Part shown: positions 31,761 to 44,859 of the stretch, one piece after another
Position numbering within the stretch: the stretch's first letter is position 1
How the letters are laid out: every line of letters begins with the position of its first letter
Translations under genes and position numbers: made by a program
Notes under the pieces: model-generated
Database searches by the model: none
What the model was told of the DNA's origin: nothing
The model's input: only the letters and a program-made list of their open reading frames with translations
NCBI GenBank assembly: GCA_964020085.1
Contig: OZ026604.1
Span: 4,367,967 to 4,431,966, forward strand
From: Micromussa lordhowensis
Taxonomy: Eukaryota > Cnidaria > Anthozoa > Scleractinia > Lobophylliidae
Direction: 5' to 3'
Length of the DNA: 64,000 bases

Positions 31761-34539
31761 ATGCACTCTGCCCATTTAGTTCTGTTGCCTTCGATTTTTC
31801 GGTTTGTTTCCTTTTTTTAGTAAAGTAACTAATTTTGAATTCTTGTGAAAGACAGCCAGGCTAAACGAAAGTGTGTCGATCGTGTCGAATACCGTCGTGT
31901 CACGCAAACTACCTCGATTGGCTAGCAGAATGAGCGGTCGATGACTTTTCAGAAAAATAATAACCTTTTGCCAAACTCTAGCTCGAAGAAACAAACGTTG
32001 ACTTTTCAGATAAAAAGACCTTTGTTAAAGCGTGATTTTCTGTAGACCCAAGTAAGTGAAGGAGAATACATAACTAAAACTTACAATGTTTTGACGCGAC
32101 GGTTTCGAGCTAATTGTCGCTCATTTCCAGTTCATAATAAAATTTCCCGTTTCAGATTATGCTCTGCTTAGAATTCTTAACCAATGCAATCACCAGAAAT
32201 ATGACTTAAAGTCGTTATTCTTCAATTAAATAATGCTGCTCAACACTTTGATCAAAGAATAACTATTCTAAGTCCAATGTTCTAAGAAATACGAATGCCC
32301 AAGCCAAGCGGTGTTGGTAAATGTGATGTCTAAATGACCGCACAGTCTGCTTCCGGTGTGCATGTGATTATTAACATACGAGCTCCTGTACACGGTGGTT
32401 GCACCAACTTTTGAGCCAACCATCGTTGCACTTGAACTTTAACTATTAAACTGATCTCGATACATCAGTTCCGGAACTTGGCAGTCGACCATTCTCAAAA
32501 CCAAAGATGTTGGAATGATCAACAGAAAAAGTGCCAGAGAAACGGCGAGCGAAGCCAGTTATTTTGTGATTCTGCTCCCACGTCCATTGAAAGAAAAAAA
32601 AAATACAGGAAAATAAAGGGCTGCCAAACAGTCTTCCCAATGTTGATGGGAATGACTGCCAAATTTGCAATGTGTAAGTTCATATGCTGGGATTTTTGTC
32701 ATGTTTTCAGTGATTAGACGTTTCTCCTCCATATAGGATTTCTTAGTGTCGGAGACATTTTTGTACATTTCCGGTTCCCGTAACCGCTTGATAGAAAACA
32801 CCAAAGTTCTACTAAAACGGTACTTCATTATATCCAAAGTGTAAGTCTTCAACGTCTTTTATTGTGGCTGTCCGTTCATTTCTTATCCTATCACAGCAAG
32901 CATGCGATGAGAAACCCTTACGATTTAACCTGTCACACGCGGGCAGATAGGTAGATTTGTCAATTTCCGATATTTATGTCCACTTGACCACACTCACCTG
33001 TACCTGACCACTGACTTCCTGAGCTGTAAAACATAATTCACCGATGATTTCAATGCAGATTATTTTATGATTTCATGTGACTGTGAAAAATAGACAGTCG
33101 ATGAGTGCATGTAGCTTACTGCTGCGGCCTGCTATTACCTACAAAAGAGAGTTTAACCGCCTTGAAACATTACTCACAACTAACGATAATTAAGTGCAAC
33201 CACGCTGTGATGAACAAAACAAATATGTTTTCGCACAAGACTTGAAGTGAACAAAACGTATTATTAAGGTCATTAAGAGAAAATTACAATGCCTGTACTT
33301 CAAGGATGCTTGAAGGGTACTTCATAATTCAAACTTACACCAGAAAATATGGTTTATTACAACTTGAGAGCATTTGTCTCTGTTGTTATATTTTCTTTAG
33401 TTTAAGTAGGTAATGCTATGTATATGGAAATACCTTAATAAATTGTTGTTGTCTCTGATTACAAAGTCACACCGAACCTCTTTTCAAAGAAATCTTTTCA
33501 AAACCCTGACTTCGGAGTGATATATTTCTTTAGCGTTTAATACCTACCACACATGGGCAGTAGTAAAATGTATTCCTTAACAATCCAGCTTCATCATGTT
33601 AAAAGTTCAACAAAATCGAATGAAACAAGAATTAAATAGAATTCTATTTTTGACCTCTTGACAAAGGAAGACGAACTGACCTTTCCGTCAAAAAAGTCCA
33701 TTATAGCTGAAAATTGATGTCGAACTTTTCTTAGGAGATTTAGATGAAAAATTGACCCCGGTAGGCTACAGAAGAAAACGAAACAAAAAAGAAATTGAGA
33801 AAGTGCGAAGACCCGATAATTTATTCCGTGTCTCAATGAACCACAAAGCAAATACGTGCTCTAGCAGCACAAATACATAAAGAACAGTAATCTTAGCGGT
33901 TTTCCTAAAATAAAGCTGGCGTACTGAAGTGTGATAACTTTAACAATTTGTCTTCCTGCACACGTATCATGTGGGAGAGATATGACGGAGCTTGATTACA
34001 CCACAAAGCACAGCCGAAATGAATATTTTCCGTGGGAACCGAGATATGGAACCGAAAAAATTACTTTGTCACGTAAAAACTGAAACGAACGAAGCAGTAA
34101 GAGCAGATTTGTAATAAAAAGTTGTAAAACAGAATCTAAATTACTGCAATAAACAGATTGAATACACTACAAAATGTGCGTGATCTTCCACAGTTGACTG
34201 TGTCTCAAACCACTCAAGAGCTTTGAGAGCACATGGCAAATCGAAGATTTCTTGTCTGATCACGTGCTAATTCCGAGTAAGAACCGACGAGGTTCCAAAA
34301 CAAAAATGAGTTAAGATCGGGAAATATTGGGTCAAAATCGACAGAGTTCGTTGTGGGCTCGGATTCTACTGTTACTTATACTCATGCACACAATAATAAT
34401 AATAATTAATATTTATACCGCGCAAATTCCATGTGAATATGATCAAATGCGCGTAATAAACAAGCAGGATACATGATACATGATACTCACTCACTCACTC
34501 AGACGGATAGCACATAGCACAGTAACTTACGCCGATAGT
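31761..34539. other. Non-coding left part of element 2
   Basis: About 2.8 kb without a supported gene. Simple repeats (AATAATAATAATAATTAAT near 34390, CACTCACTCACTCAG near 34490) lie just before the BEN gene. A TATA box is not obvious. Confidence 0.5.
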
Positions 34540-37472
34540 ATGTCTCAGTCAAAAAAAAAGAACTGCGTGCTTATAAAATGGAAGACAAAAGATGACTGGT
34601 GTGACAAAGAGCAATATTTCAAACGAGGAAGCATAGACCCAGAAGATGGCCCTTTGGAAAAGGGTCAACGTGTCAAAGTTCTCTTCAGCAGAAGATGATA
34701 CGATGCCGAGGTGTCCGAGGCGTGGATTGCCGAAACCCAAAAAACTCGACCACGTAAGTGAAAAGTAATTTTACTAAGTGATTTTCCTCATGTTTTCTTC
34801 AGAGTGGATTTAACATGGGTTTCTTTTGCTCTAATATACCGGGTTTGCATTAAACAGGAAAAAATGACACTAAAGGGCCCGAACTGACTTGCAATTCCTC
34901 GAGCGATGAAGATTCGCAACCTCTGGCAGCGACTCAAGCCAAGCTATTGAAACCTGCTTCAAGCGTGAAAAAGTCTACTGAGGCTCGAGAGCACGAGGAA
35001 TATCTCAATAAAAGATACAATCTTCTGAAAGCGCAAAATGCAAAGGAGGTCAAAAAAGAGTCATTGGCGCGGCTCCAAGCAGAAAACGAAGCTCTACAAA
35101 AATTGCTAGCGTCCGAAAAGCAAAAGAGGGAAAATGAACAAAAGCAGAGGACGGAAGCCATAGAAGCAGAAAGACTTCTGGAAGCCCAAAAACAGGAAGA
35201 GGCAAAGCTAGAGGCAATAAAGAGAAAGAAAGAACGATTAGAAAAGGAGGAAAGAGAAAGGCAAAAAAAGAAAGACGAAAAGAAGCTAAAGAAGCAAGAA
35301 GAAGTTGAACAGAGAGAAAGAGAGCAAAAAGATCGTGAGAGGAAAGAAAGAGAAAGACAAGAAGCAGACATCAGGGAGAAAGAAGCTGAACAGAGAGAAG
35401 GAGAGCAAAAAGATCGTGAGAGGAAAGAAAGAGAAAGACAAGAAGCCGAATTCAGGGAGATACAAAACGAGGAAAGAGAGAGAGCACGCTCACAAAGGGA
35501 ACAGCAAGAATTGCTTATGATGGTGGAGACCGAAAGGAGCGACTGGATTGAATGTCTGAACCGGGAGGGTTGGTCGACTTCGAACGAGGTACTCGGGAAT
35601 AAGGACGAGAAAGTACTTGAGGTAAGTGCCTGCTTTTCTCTTGCTGTGGTATCCATTACGGATAAAATTCTTTTTGTCGCAATGTTCTCTTTTAAGATTG
35701 TAGCCTGCGCATACACATCTCATTATAAGACCCTTTCAACTGGTAAACTGTGATGCAGTTGCTTATCGCCAATTTGCGTTTTATGTTTCTTTGTTTGAAA
35801 AAATAAACCTACATTTAAAAATGAAACATTTTTCAAACGTTGCTCACGTAATCATACAATTTCTCCAAGACTACGCCGGTGATTTTATCGGTGCCAGTGT
35901 TGCATAGTCAAGATTAAAAGAAAGAAAACTGTTATCACTGAGCGTTACCTTCATTTAAGAGTGTTTTTATTTTCTTTTATTGTAAGGTTCTTCAACATTT
36001 GAGTAATTCGACCGCTAATATGTCGGAAGCCATTTCAAAGATGGAAAGTCACATTGCCTCCATTGACAATCGTCTATCTAACATAGAGACTCTACTTTTT
36101 ACCCCTTTTATTCCGGCTTCGAACACCACCTGTGATCCCGTCTCGGGATTGGATGTTAGCCTTCCCAGTTCCTCGTCAATTGGAGAATCAGTTGCTATGC
36201 CCGTGACTCCCGCTCCACAAACAGCGCCTCTTCACGAATCTGTTTCGCCTTTAGTAGCTAGCCTTTCAGAGGAAAAGGCAGCACAAATCCGCGCCGTTCA
36301 CAAAAAGGCTAACACGAGGAATCAGTTGATACGCGGGACCATGGATGCTATTTTTACTAAAGATGAAATGGCGACTTCTAACGTGGGAGGAAATCGTAAT
36401 AAAAGAAAATTGGATGAAACAAAGGTTAAACTTGTCAAACGTAAGTGTGTTTCGTGCTGTTGCTGATCATTACATTCTTTTGTTTCTGCATGTAGATTCA
36501 TTCTCTGATCATTGTCTATACCCTCTAGCATTAAGTTCTTTTTTTAGATTTCTGATCCCGAACCTTTCTAGCTTCTCTTTAGTATCTGTAAATGCAAGAG
36601 TGAAAGTAGAAGTGTTTGTTAGTGAATTACATTATTAGGTGTAGCATAGTCAACGGCTCGAAACACTAAGTCGTTTTGGGACAGTTTTGGTCCAGCAGTT
36701 GCTGTTTTTCAGAGTCACGCCATTGAATGAATGGATGAATGAAAGACTTCATTTCAGTGTCAAAAGTATGTCGCTAAAAAAATCTAATAAATTGGGGACA
36801 CTTAAAAATAGATCAAAATAAAAATCAAAACCGTTCAACAGATAAAGTCCATAATCTGAGAAAACAAAGAAAGGTAAATATGCAAAGACTCTCGTTAGTG
36901 GCATCATGTGAAAACCGGCAATACCTTGACAAATGTGATCAAATGGAGCTCGTATCTCTGTCAACATTCCAGCTTTATATGTTGCCTCCAGAAATTTTCC
37001 GTGAAACTTGTTCACAGCGTCCCAAGCTTCATTGCCTGCATTAATTGCATCTCTAAGCATCTCCACGACATCGTCCTTGTTCTTCCCTTCATTATTGATA
37101 GCGGCTGCCATTACTCAAAGAGGTATGCTGTTTTTACAGCCTTAGTATACGGCCTTTACTTTATCCTGTTAAGGGCAGTGTTTGGAATTTCCTAGTTATA
37201 TTTACCGTATCTTGTCTAAATCAAGGCTTGGGTTTGTAGGCAAACAACCTACTTCCTTTTGCGCGATTGTGAAACGGAAAACAATTGAAATCTTCTTAAA
37301 AGTGCAAATTCATGGATTGTGTTTCTCTTTACATTTGACAGGTCTTTCCTTCACTAAATTCCCAAGGAAAGGAAGTCCGGATAGTGAAAAAAATCCCGAC
37401 GAAGTCATTGATGCCAAATGCCGCGAAATCACGTTTAAAAATAAAAAACAAGAAAACCCTGGAAAACAGTGA
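34540..37472 (+). pseudogene. BEN-domain protein with Tudor-like N-terminus (element 2 cargo), one premature stop
   Basis: Four exons: 34540-34753, 34858-35621, 35987-36440 and 37342-37472, with consistent GT-AG phases. Exon 1 has the barrel-like block GPLEKGQRVKVLFSRR, then TGA at 34696-34698, after which the frame continues (YDAEVSEAWIAE) to the splice site. The stop is the only visible defect. Exon 2 is a long charged coiled coil with an internal duplication of about 90 bases (35306-35465). Exon 3 starts with a short coiled coil and a Pro/Ser linker, then the BEN domain (QLIRGTMDAIFTKDEMATSN, KRKLDETKVKLVK). Exon 4 completes it and ends in a basic tail. AATAAA is at 37559. It is homologous to the BEN gene of element 1 in domain order. 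Confidence 0.75.
36749..37111 (-). CDS. Unassigned open frame in BEN intron 3
   Basis: The ATG at 37111 opens MAAAINNEGKNKDDVVEML, followed by an amphipathic stretch to about residue 60 (DHICQ), where a GGTATT donor-like site occurs. Beyond it the composition becomes hydrophobic and AT-driven, as in an intron. It looks like the first exon of a gene captured antisense in the intron, but no family is recognised. Confidence 0.3.
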   Translation of the reverse strand: MAAAINNEGKNKDDVVEMLRDAINAGNEAWDAVNKFHGKFLEATYKAGMLTEIRAPFDHICQGIAGFHMMPLTRVFAYLPFFVFSDYGLYLLNGFDFYFDLFLSVPNLLDFFSDILLTLK

Positions 37473-38181
37473 GGACAGTACACTTACATTTACATTTACT
37501 TACAAGTAATAATTACTTACAATATATCCAATATGCAATATACATTTCTTTATGTTGCAATAAATTCTATTCGCAGAAACGTTTTAGCAGATCGCCGTAA
37601 AAACCGCATGAGTTAGAACCCGCCGAAATCAAGCGCCGCACACAGATAATAGGTTTTGCAATTTTTCCCATAACTTTTACGACCATCCTCTAAACTGCAT
37701 TATACCGCTCAATAAAAATAGCGTAGTTTAATAGTAAGAGCTGACCAAGATAGTTGTTTTTTTCATCTGGGCTTTGGCTTACTAGCTGAGGCAATGACCA
37801 CGCATGTAACAACTGGATTAAAGATACGTGACTTGGAAAGGGCACAAAATTCCTCTCTGTTCCAGATTACCCTGTAATTGCGAGCACACACAAATTCAAT
37901 TTACAGCCCTGATATAAAAAAAATGGAAATAGCTACATGTATCCAAAAAATCAGTGAATATTTTAAGAAATCTATAAAGTACGTTTATGTTGTTTTCTAT
38001 GTAGACTGAAGAATGTAGTCATTAGTTTTGAAAGCGTTAAGATAAATGTCACAAAATGATTGTCAATGCCAATAAAACATCTCATTTTGTCCCCTTTTCT
38101 TGTTTTTTTTTTTTCTTTTTCTACTGTTTTTCAAGTTTAGTGTATGCTCATTTCGTGACCTTCGACGTGCGCTGGTGTCAA
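37473..38181. other. Convergent spacer of element 2
   Basis: Lies between the BEN stop and the transposase stop. It contains AATAAA at 37559-37564 for the BEN gene and no gene of its own. Confidence 0.5.
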
Positions 38182-40101
38182 TCAATTATTGGGTTCTGGA
38201 GCGACTAGGTCCTCGGTTCCGGGGCGGCAAAATGGCCTTATTTCCCGGAATAGGTATTGTTTTCGATCATCGTCAAGCCCAGGTGGAGTAATTATAGTGG
38301 GAAGCTGGGCCGGTGGCTTGTTAGAAACATCTTTCAGGATTTGCCACTGTGTTTCAGGAGAATCAACAAACTCACGACAGAAAACTACACCGGGTTGTTC
38401 TTTGGACAATCGGAAGTGATGATATTTAGTTATTCCCAAAATTTTTTTGAAGAACGGTTGGAGATAAGTAGCCCAGTCGTACACTGGCACTAAAACAGTG
38501 CCATCATGCCGACCGCATAATTCTGAAATATTTACTCCCGTGACGGTAGAGTTGTCAACAGTTCTCATTAGGTCAAACAGGGATGACACAAAGTTACGTC
38601 TAAACGATTGCTTGAGTAGTCCAAAACACCAATCGGGACTAAATTTCGTGTGCCCAGCAATCAAAAAGGAATAAAGGACAGAGTGGTGATAACCACAAAG
38701 TACCCGCCAGCAATAATACCATATCACATAGTTGTTCTTATTTTGCCCGCTACAGTTATCTGCGTGAATATGCACATCTGTTTCTCCGGCACCGTGGGTT
38801 AAAAAAAAATTGTGCAGGTAACTAATAGTTGCATTGGCGCCTTTTCCCGTAGTGACAGCTTCATCAATGAGGTAGTTAATCTGCCTTGGTAAACCTTCAC
38901 AACAGATGCCAAATAGACCGCATTTTCTTGGTGTCTTAAAATAAATTGGTCCCGGTTGTTGGGGATTGGAAGGAAAGTGTACTTGCTGAGCGTAGTCATA
39001 AGAGTAATGAACTGTTCCCTGATAAGAGCATGTAGCTTGTGCTGACAAAAGGTCTACTTGAGTGTTTTCAAGAGTTTCCTTGCAGCTTTTAACTGAATTC
39101 CTGTAGAATTCTCTTTCCTTTAAAGCCCTATCTAAATGTTCATTTTGATTTGCGATGCATTGCCTTTTCTCGTCTTCATTGACGTTAACAGTTCTGAGTA
39201 TTTTGGTGTTGTTAAGTTGGCATGTACCGCAAAGATCAGTTGCAGGAGTCATCATAACAACATACGGAGTAAACGTATTCCAAATATTGACAAACTTAGA
39301 ATAGCTGACAGCAGTCCTATTGTCTTTGTTGGCAGAAGCCTTGTATAGGCACCATATAGATGCCTTCGTTTCAGAAGACGGCAAAAGTTGAACATCAAAA
39401 TTTTTAAACTGTGGAACTCTACCTGGAAGTGATAAACCTTGTTCCGAGGCAAAATTTTTAATAAATGTTACCGCCTGAGTTACTACTTCTTGTGGCAGCA
39501 CGTTATGAGGAAGGCGATTAGTATTTCCATGCCGTCTAGCAGTTAAGCCATTTTCACGAAGGTGCTTTCTTAAATTTGAAAGCCTGACTTTGCCTATTCC
39601 ATAGAGAAACTGGAACGTTGTTCGACAAACTTGTTGTCCGTTAAAAAAATAATTTGTGCGAGGGCGTTTACAACCAGAAGTTCTTTTTGTTTGACTTTGG
39701 ATTGTTCCCAAAATTACAAGATCAAGTTCAGCCGATGTAAGTTCTACACACTGCATTCGATGATCAAGGATTTCTTCGAAACTTAGCGACATACTACAAG
39801 GCTTTCCATTCTTTCCATTACTGCAACCACAGTCTCGCTCTTGGAAGGCTTTGACGGAGACATGAAAATCATCTTCTTCGGACGAGCCAGTGGCCTCGGC
39901 GCCACATTCACTGCCTTCGATGGGGTCGTCAATGTCTACTAATGGTTCAGATTCTTCGCCACTAGATGAGTCACCTTCACTTACTTCCCCTGTATTTTGG
40001 TTGTTGAACAAAAAGTAATTCTGTCGAACATCATTTAATTCTCTGTTGAGACCTTCGTCATCTACAAGAAAGCCACAATCTTGGAAGAAGTCGTTATTCA
40101 T
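38182..40101 (-). CDS. DUF7869-like putative DDD transposase of element 2, intact
   Basis: A single uninterrupted 639-residue frame. In order: an acidic N-terminus, a Cys patch (CGCSNGKNGKPC), a DNA-binding-like region (GIGKVRLSNLRKHLRENG, RRHGNTNRLPHN), CGTCQLNNTKILR, a helical segment, then the core YDYAQQVHFPSNP, KTPRKCGLFGICCEGLPRQ, HADNCSGQNKNN and GHTKFSPDW, and a C-terminal CREFVDSP and CRPGTEDLVAP block. Three aspartates (in YDYAQ, HADNC and SPDW) are the proposed metal ligands of an RNase-H fold. The protein is close to the broken copy in element 1. It lies minus-strand, convergent with the BEN gene, with no intron. The class name DUF7869 is from memory, and the transposase role is inferred from the terminal repeats. 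Confidence 0.82.
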   Translation of the reverse strand: MNNDFFQDCGFLVDDEGLNRELNDVRQNYFLFNNQNTGEVSEGDSSSGEESEPLVDIDDPIEGSECGAEATGSSEEDDFHVSVKAFQERDCGCSNGKNGKPCSMSLSFEEILDHRMQCVELTSAELDLVILGTIQSQTKRTSGCKRPRTNYFFNGQQVCRTTFQFLYGIGKVRLSNLRKHLRENGLTARRHGNTNRLPHNVLPQEVVTQAVTFIKNFASEQGLSLPGRVPQFKNFDVQLLPSSETKASIWCLYKASANKDNRTAVSYSKFVNIWNTFTPYVVMMTPATDLCGTCQLNNTKILRTVNVNEDEKRQCIANQNEHLDRALKEREFYRNSVKSCKETLENTQVDLLSAQATCSYQGTVHYSYDYAQQVHFPSNPQQPGPIYFKTPRKCGLFGICCEGLPRQINYLIDEAVTTGKGANATISYLHNFFLTHGAGETDVHIHADNCSGQNKNNYVIWYYCWRVLCGYHHSVLYSFLIAGHTKFSPDWCFGLLKQSFRRNFVSSLFDLMRTVDNSTVTGVNISELCGRHDGTVLVPVYDWATYLQPFFKKILGITKYHHFRLSKEQPGVVFCREFVDSPETQWQILKDVSNKPPAQLPTIITPPGLDDDRKQYLFREIRPFCRPGTEDLVAPEPNN

Positions 40102-41284
40102 GACTATAGACCACCTTAGCTAAGGTAAAACAGCTTGATACTTAAATGTTTGGTTTGCTTTGAACTGCTAAAATAAAGTTACGACAGGGTCACTAAAAAG
40201 TAAAAAGTAATACGTAATGACACATAATACGTATTGTCTGTTTCATAAGAGCACCACTTTATTGCGGTATTCTGCCAACCTGTGGGATGCGTTTTCTTAG
40301 CGTTTTGGTAAACGATATTCAGTTTACAAACTTATCCTTCACTTCTCTTCCATTATTTTTTGGCCATTTCTGAGTCGTTTCACCGGTGGAAGCAAGCTGA
40401 ATTCGAAACAGCCTTATTTTGTCACACAATTTAATCTACAAATTACAATGCTCAGGAAGCTTTGCGATGCCCGCTATGTCAGCAAAACAAACACTACTCT
40501 GTTTCTCATTCCGTGCGCTCCGAGATCATCAACTGCTATGAATGCATTTCTGTCTTCTTATTAGATTCAAACACCTTCAGCACTTCCACAGCTACTATAA
40601 AAAGATGGACAATTTTATTTTGAAACCGCGTGAAAATATTTTTGCCGCGCATCACGCTTGAATGCTCATCGACATGATTGACAGTACTCCCATGCACGAT
40701 CGATTGAAAGCCGAATAAAGGCCACTCTGGGATCACGTTTAGATTTAGATTTTTTGTGTAAAATCGAATAATTCAGTTCTCTAATATTAAAGATTGAAAG
40801 CAACACTCTTGCATTCGTTGAAAGAGTCATTTTGTCTCAGCAAAACGCTGTGTAATTGAAGTCCCGTCATCTGGCGGTGATAATTTTGACTGCGTTCACC
40901 GATTTCGAAACTTCCCATCCGTGCCAAAAGAAACAACAGGAAAGAGAAGCCTAGACCTCTGTAACATCCTGTTTGTTAAACAATTGTTTAACGAAACCTT
41001 TAAAGAATAATTCTAGAAAAATGAAATCAGAGATTAAAACATTTTAAGAATGTTTCAAGGTGAATTGTGTCCGATCATGCACGAAATGTGCGACGGCTTA
41101 TCAATGCATGGGCAGAGGACAAAATAAAATTGTTGTTGTCTATGAATCTAACTTCGATCAGTAAATTCAACAAAATTCACATCGTGAGTTCAAGCTAGCT
41201 TTACCTGGCTAGTTAAAGTGATTTTGTTCAGTATTGTTAGAAATTTCTGTGATAATGACCGTTGCAACAATCTTCCATCGCATC
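40102..41284. other. Non-coding region upstream of transposase 2
   Basis: No gene. It contains a perfect 18-bp palindrome GTTAAACAATTGTTTAAC near 40976-40993. The L1 target site AAGGTTCGTAA starts at 41285. Confidence 0.5.
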
Positions 41285-41295
41285 AAGGTTCGTAA

Positions 41296-44200
41296 AACCT
41301 CCACATTAACAGACCATTCTGCAATAACCCTGACACTTCAGTCTAAAGGTTACGTACAAAGAGGACCCGGATTTTGGAAATTTAATAATTCTCTTCTGGA
41401 TGATCACGACTTCGTTGATCAACTTTACAATATGATACCTGCGTACAAAAACAAATACAACTATCTCACTGATAAGAGTCTCTACTGGGACATGATAAAA
41501 ATGGAAATGAGAGGTTTTTGCGTTCAGTACTCAAAAAGGAAAAATAGAGAGCGCAGAAACATAGAGAAAGATCTTTGCGACCAAATTGATGCTTTAATGA
41601 AAGCTCTTGCTACAAACAGGTCAAAGGAGAACATCACTAAATTATATAGGCTCAGATCTGAGCTAAACAAGATCGCCGAGTACAGAACTAAGGGCGCTAT
41701 CATTAGAAGTAGAACAAGGTGGCACGAGCAAGGCGAAAAAATACTAAATATTTTTTGAATCTAGAAAAACGACAAAACGATAAAACATATATTTCGAAAC
41801 TTAAAACCCAAGATAGTACTGAAATAACAAATGCAGATGAAATTTTAAACTGTCAAAAACTGTTTTACAAAAATCTTTACACGGCTGTACCTTGTGAAAA
41901 CCCAAATGATAAATTGTTCTTTGAAAACCTAAACCTTCCTCAATTAAACGAAGTCGAGCTAGAAGAATTGGAAAGGTCGCTGACTAAGGAAGAGTGCTTT
42001 GAAACTCTAAAACTGAGTGCCAAAGGCAAATGCCCAGGAAGCGATGGATTTACAGTAGAACTTTATCTACATTTCTGGTCCATATTAGGAGAGGAAATGG
42101 TTGAAAGCTTTAATCAAGCTTTGGCATACGGCCATCTCAATATAACTCAGAGACAAGGTATAATCAGAGTTGTGCCCAAGAAGCGAAAAAACAAGCTCTA
42201 CTTGGAAAACTGGAGACCAATATCCCTTCTTAACATTGACTACAAAATAGTAACGAAGACTATAGCAGGTAGAATTTCCAAAGTTCTTCCTAAGCTAATA
42301 CAAGAGGACCAAACCGGATATGTTAAAGGCCGTTACATCGGACAGAATATTAGGCTAGTTAAAGACATAATGAAAATAACAGCCTTAGAAAACATACCTG
42401 GCATGGCAATTTTCATCGATTTTAAAAAAGCTTTTGATTCCGTAGATTGGAATTTCTTAGCCAAAGTTCTAGAAGCCTTTAACTTTGGTCCACAAATTCG
42501 AAAGTGGATTAGGACGTTCTATACCGATATCAGCAGCTGTGTGATTAACAACGGGTACGCTTCAGAGTTTTTTAACCTTCAAAGAGGGGTCAGACAAGGC
42601 TGCCCTCTATCCGGTATCCTCTTTGTTCTTTGCGTGGAAATTTTAGCACAGGCAATCAGAAATAATAATAATATTAAGGGAATACAAATCTATAATAAGG
42701 AATATAAAATATCTCAATATGCGGATGATACTACTGCTTTCGTGTCTGACGCAAAGTCGGCGGAAAATCTTTTTGAAACCTTGCGCATCTTCCGTGACGT
42801 TTCAGGCTTAGAATTGAATAAGTCCAAAACTGAAGGAATGTGGCTAGGGTCATGTAGATACAACACCTCGACACCTTTTGGTATAGCTTGGCCTTCGGAA
42901 CCTATATATGCACTAGGAATCTATTTCACTTATAATGAACATATTTCTTTCAAAAAGAATTTCGAGGAAAAATTAAACTCGATGAAAAAACTGCTAAATC
43001 TTTGGCGGTCACGAAGTCTTACCTTGTATGGTCGAATAACCATTCTTAAGAGCCTTGCCCTCTCCAAGCTTGTCTACAATACATCTGTACTCACCTTCCC
43101 TCTAGAATTTGCATCCTCGGTTAAAACTGCTATCTCTGAGTTTGTTTGGCAAACAAAACCTAAAATCAAACACACCACTATGATTGGTCCGAAAATTAAA
43201 GGTGGCTTAGACCTACCAGATTTCGAAATAATGAACAACGCCCTTAAGGTCACTTGGATAAAAAGGCTACATGAAAGTAGCGGTAACGCAAGTTGGAGTC
43301 ACATACCACTTTCGTTTTTAAAAGAGGTAGGGAGTTCTTTTTTATTGGAATGTAACTACGACTTAAAGTGTCTTAAAGTGTCTATACCCATTAATTTTTA
43401 CAAAGATATCTTGCATACCTGGCAGACGATAAACCAACATACTCCAGAAAGCAAAGAACAAATACTAAACGAAATCTTGTGGAATAACCGCTTTATCAAA
43501 ATCGAAAAGTTTTCCGTTTATTACCAAAGTTGGCATATGGCGGGAGTAATTAGAGTCAAAGACATTTTTTGTGAAAGTAACTTCTTAACTTTCAATGACT
43601 TTTGCCGCAACTCCGCAATCAAAACTAATTTTCTCACATATTACGGCTTATGCAACGCAATTCCTCAAAAATGGATTCGCTTGTTAAAAGAATCTAACCC
43701 AAATACACCTACGAACTCAGAATACGTTGGGAAAATACCTTTAAGCAAGCTTTCCTGTAAATCAGTTTCTCGACTTCTTATCAGTCAGAAATTTGAACCG
43801 CCTACAGCTGAGAGAAGAATGTTGCAAGCAAATCTCGACGAGCAAGCAATCAGTACTATTTATAATATTCCCTTCAATGTGACCAAAGATATAAGACTCG
43901 CCATTTTCCAATTTAAAATTGTGCACCACATCTTGCCAACCAATGCTACTCTATTCAGAGATAAAGTTGCACAGCATGATAAATGTCATCTCTGTGATCA
44001 GAAACAAACCCTGAACCATCTTTTTGTTTCTTGTCCGAACGTGCAGACCTTCTGGCAAAGCTTTTCTCGTTGGTGGAACGTTAAAAATGACGACTTTATC
44101 GAATTGAATGAGGAAACCATAATCTATGGCTTTACAAAAGATTTCAGCCAACAACGCGGTTTAAACCTCTGCTTAATAATTGCAAAATATTACATCTATT

Positions 44201-44636
44201 GTGCTTCAAGAGATGAAGAAAACTACTACTTCGAGGCCTTCCTTGCATACCTCAAGAGTAAATTGTCTATAGAGAAGAGCAGATGTAAATCACAAATCAT
44301 CTTGTAAACACAACTTTCTCAATCAATACTAATCTTAACAAATTAAACAAAACAAAAAAGCACCACACGGCACGTACACATGTGTGTGCTTCTGTTTCCT
44401 CTTTTTTTTTTTGTTCTTTTACCTTAGTCTTTTCTCAACTTATTTGATTCATAGCCTTTTAATAGTATATTAGTATTCTAATATAACCAAAAGTGCATTG
44501 TAAGTAATTTGCGTGTTATAAATTATGTAAAGCAATTTTTGTCAATTACTGTCATTAAATAAGTTATGTATGTAATATTGTAAAGAGTGATGTTCAAATT
44601 AAAGAATAAATTATTCAAAAAAAAAAAAAAAAAAAA
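41296..44636 (+). mobile_element. 5'-truncated L1-type LINE in element 2
   Basis: Flanked by the 11-bp duplication AAGGTTCGTAA (41285-41295 and 44637-44647) and ending in a run of about 22 A at 44617-44638. The 5' edge lies at the very end of the endonuclease domain (TDHSAITLTL), so ORF1 and most of the endonuclease are missing. A 3' UTR of about 310 bases follows the stop at 44307. Confidence 0.95.
41297..44307 (+). pseudogene. L1-clade ORF2: linker, reverse transcriptase, zinc knuckle; one frameshift
   Basis: Two overlapping frames join at about 41738-41745, where the A-run in GGCGAAAAAATAC is one base short. The second frame then runs 860 residues without a stop. It has the linker, YLENWRPISLLN, motif A FIDFKKAFDSVDW, RGVRQGCPLSGILF, QYADDTT (motif C), the thumb, and a C-terminal CHLCDQKQTLNHLFVSC zinc knuckle. 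It is homologous to the older L1 at 14687-16617 but less damaged. Without the endonuclease and with a frameshift it should be inactive. Confidence 0.92.
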
Positions 44637-44859
44637 AAGGTTCGTAATTAACATTTTGAACATTGTTTACATGTAACTTTTAGAGTGGTTTCACTCAACC
44701 CGTGAAATAGTAACTAAACTCCATAGTTTCCTTTTGTTTAGTTTTCACCATAATTTACGCAATAATTGTTAGATGTCGAACATGGTTTAAATAAGATCAC
44801 TGCTTCGAAGCAGCGTGACAAAAATTCACCAAAATAATTATAACAATGCAATGTTACTG

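Noticed and set aside
34934..35716. 260-codon Ser/Cys-rich frame on the minus strand
   Set aside because: It is the complement of the charged coiled-coil exon of the BEN gene in element 2 (GAA/AAG codons read backwards).
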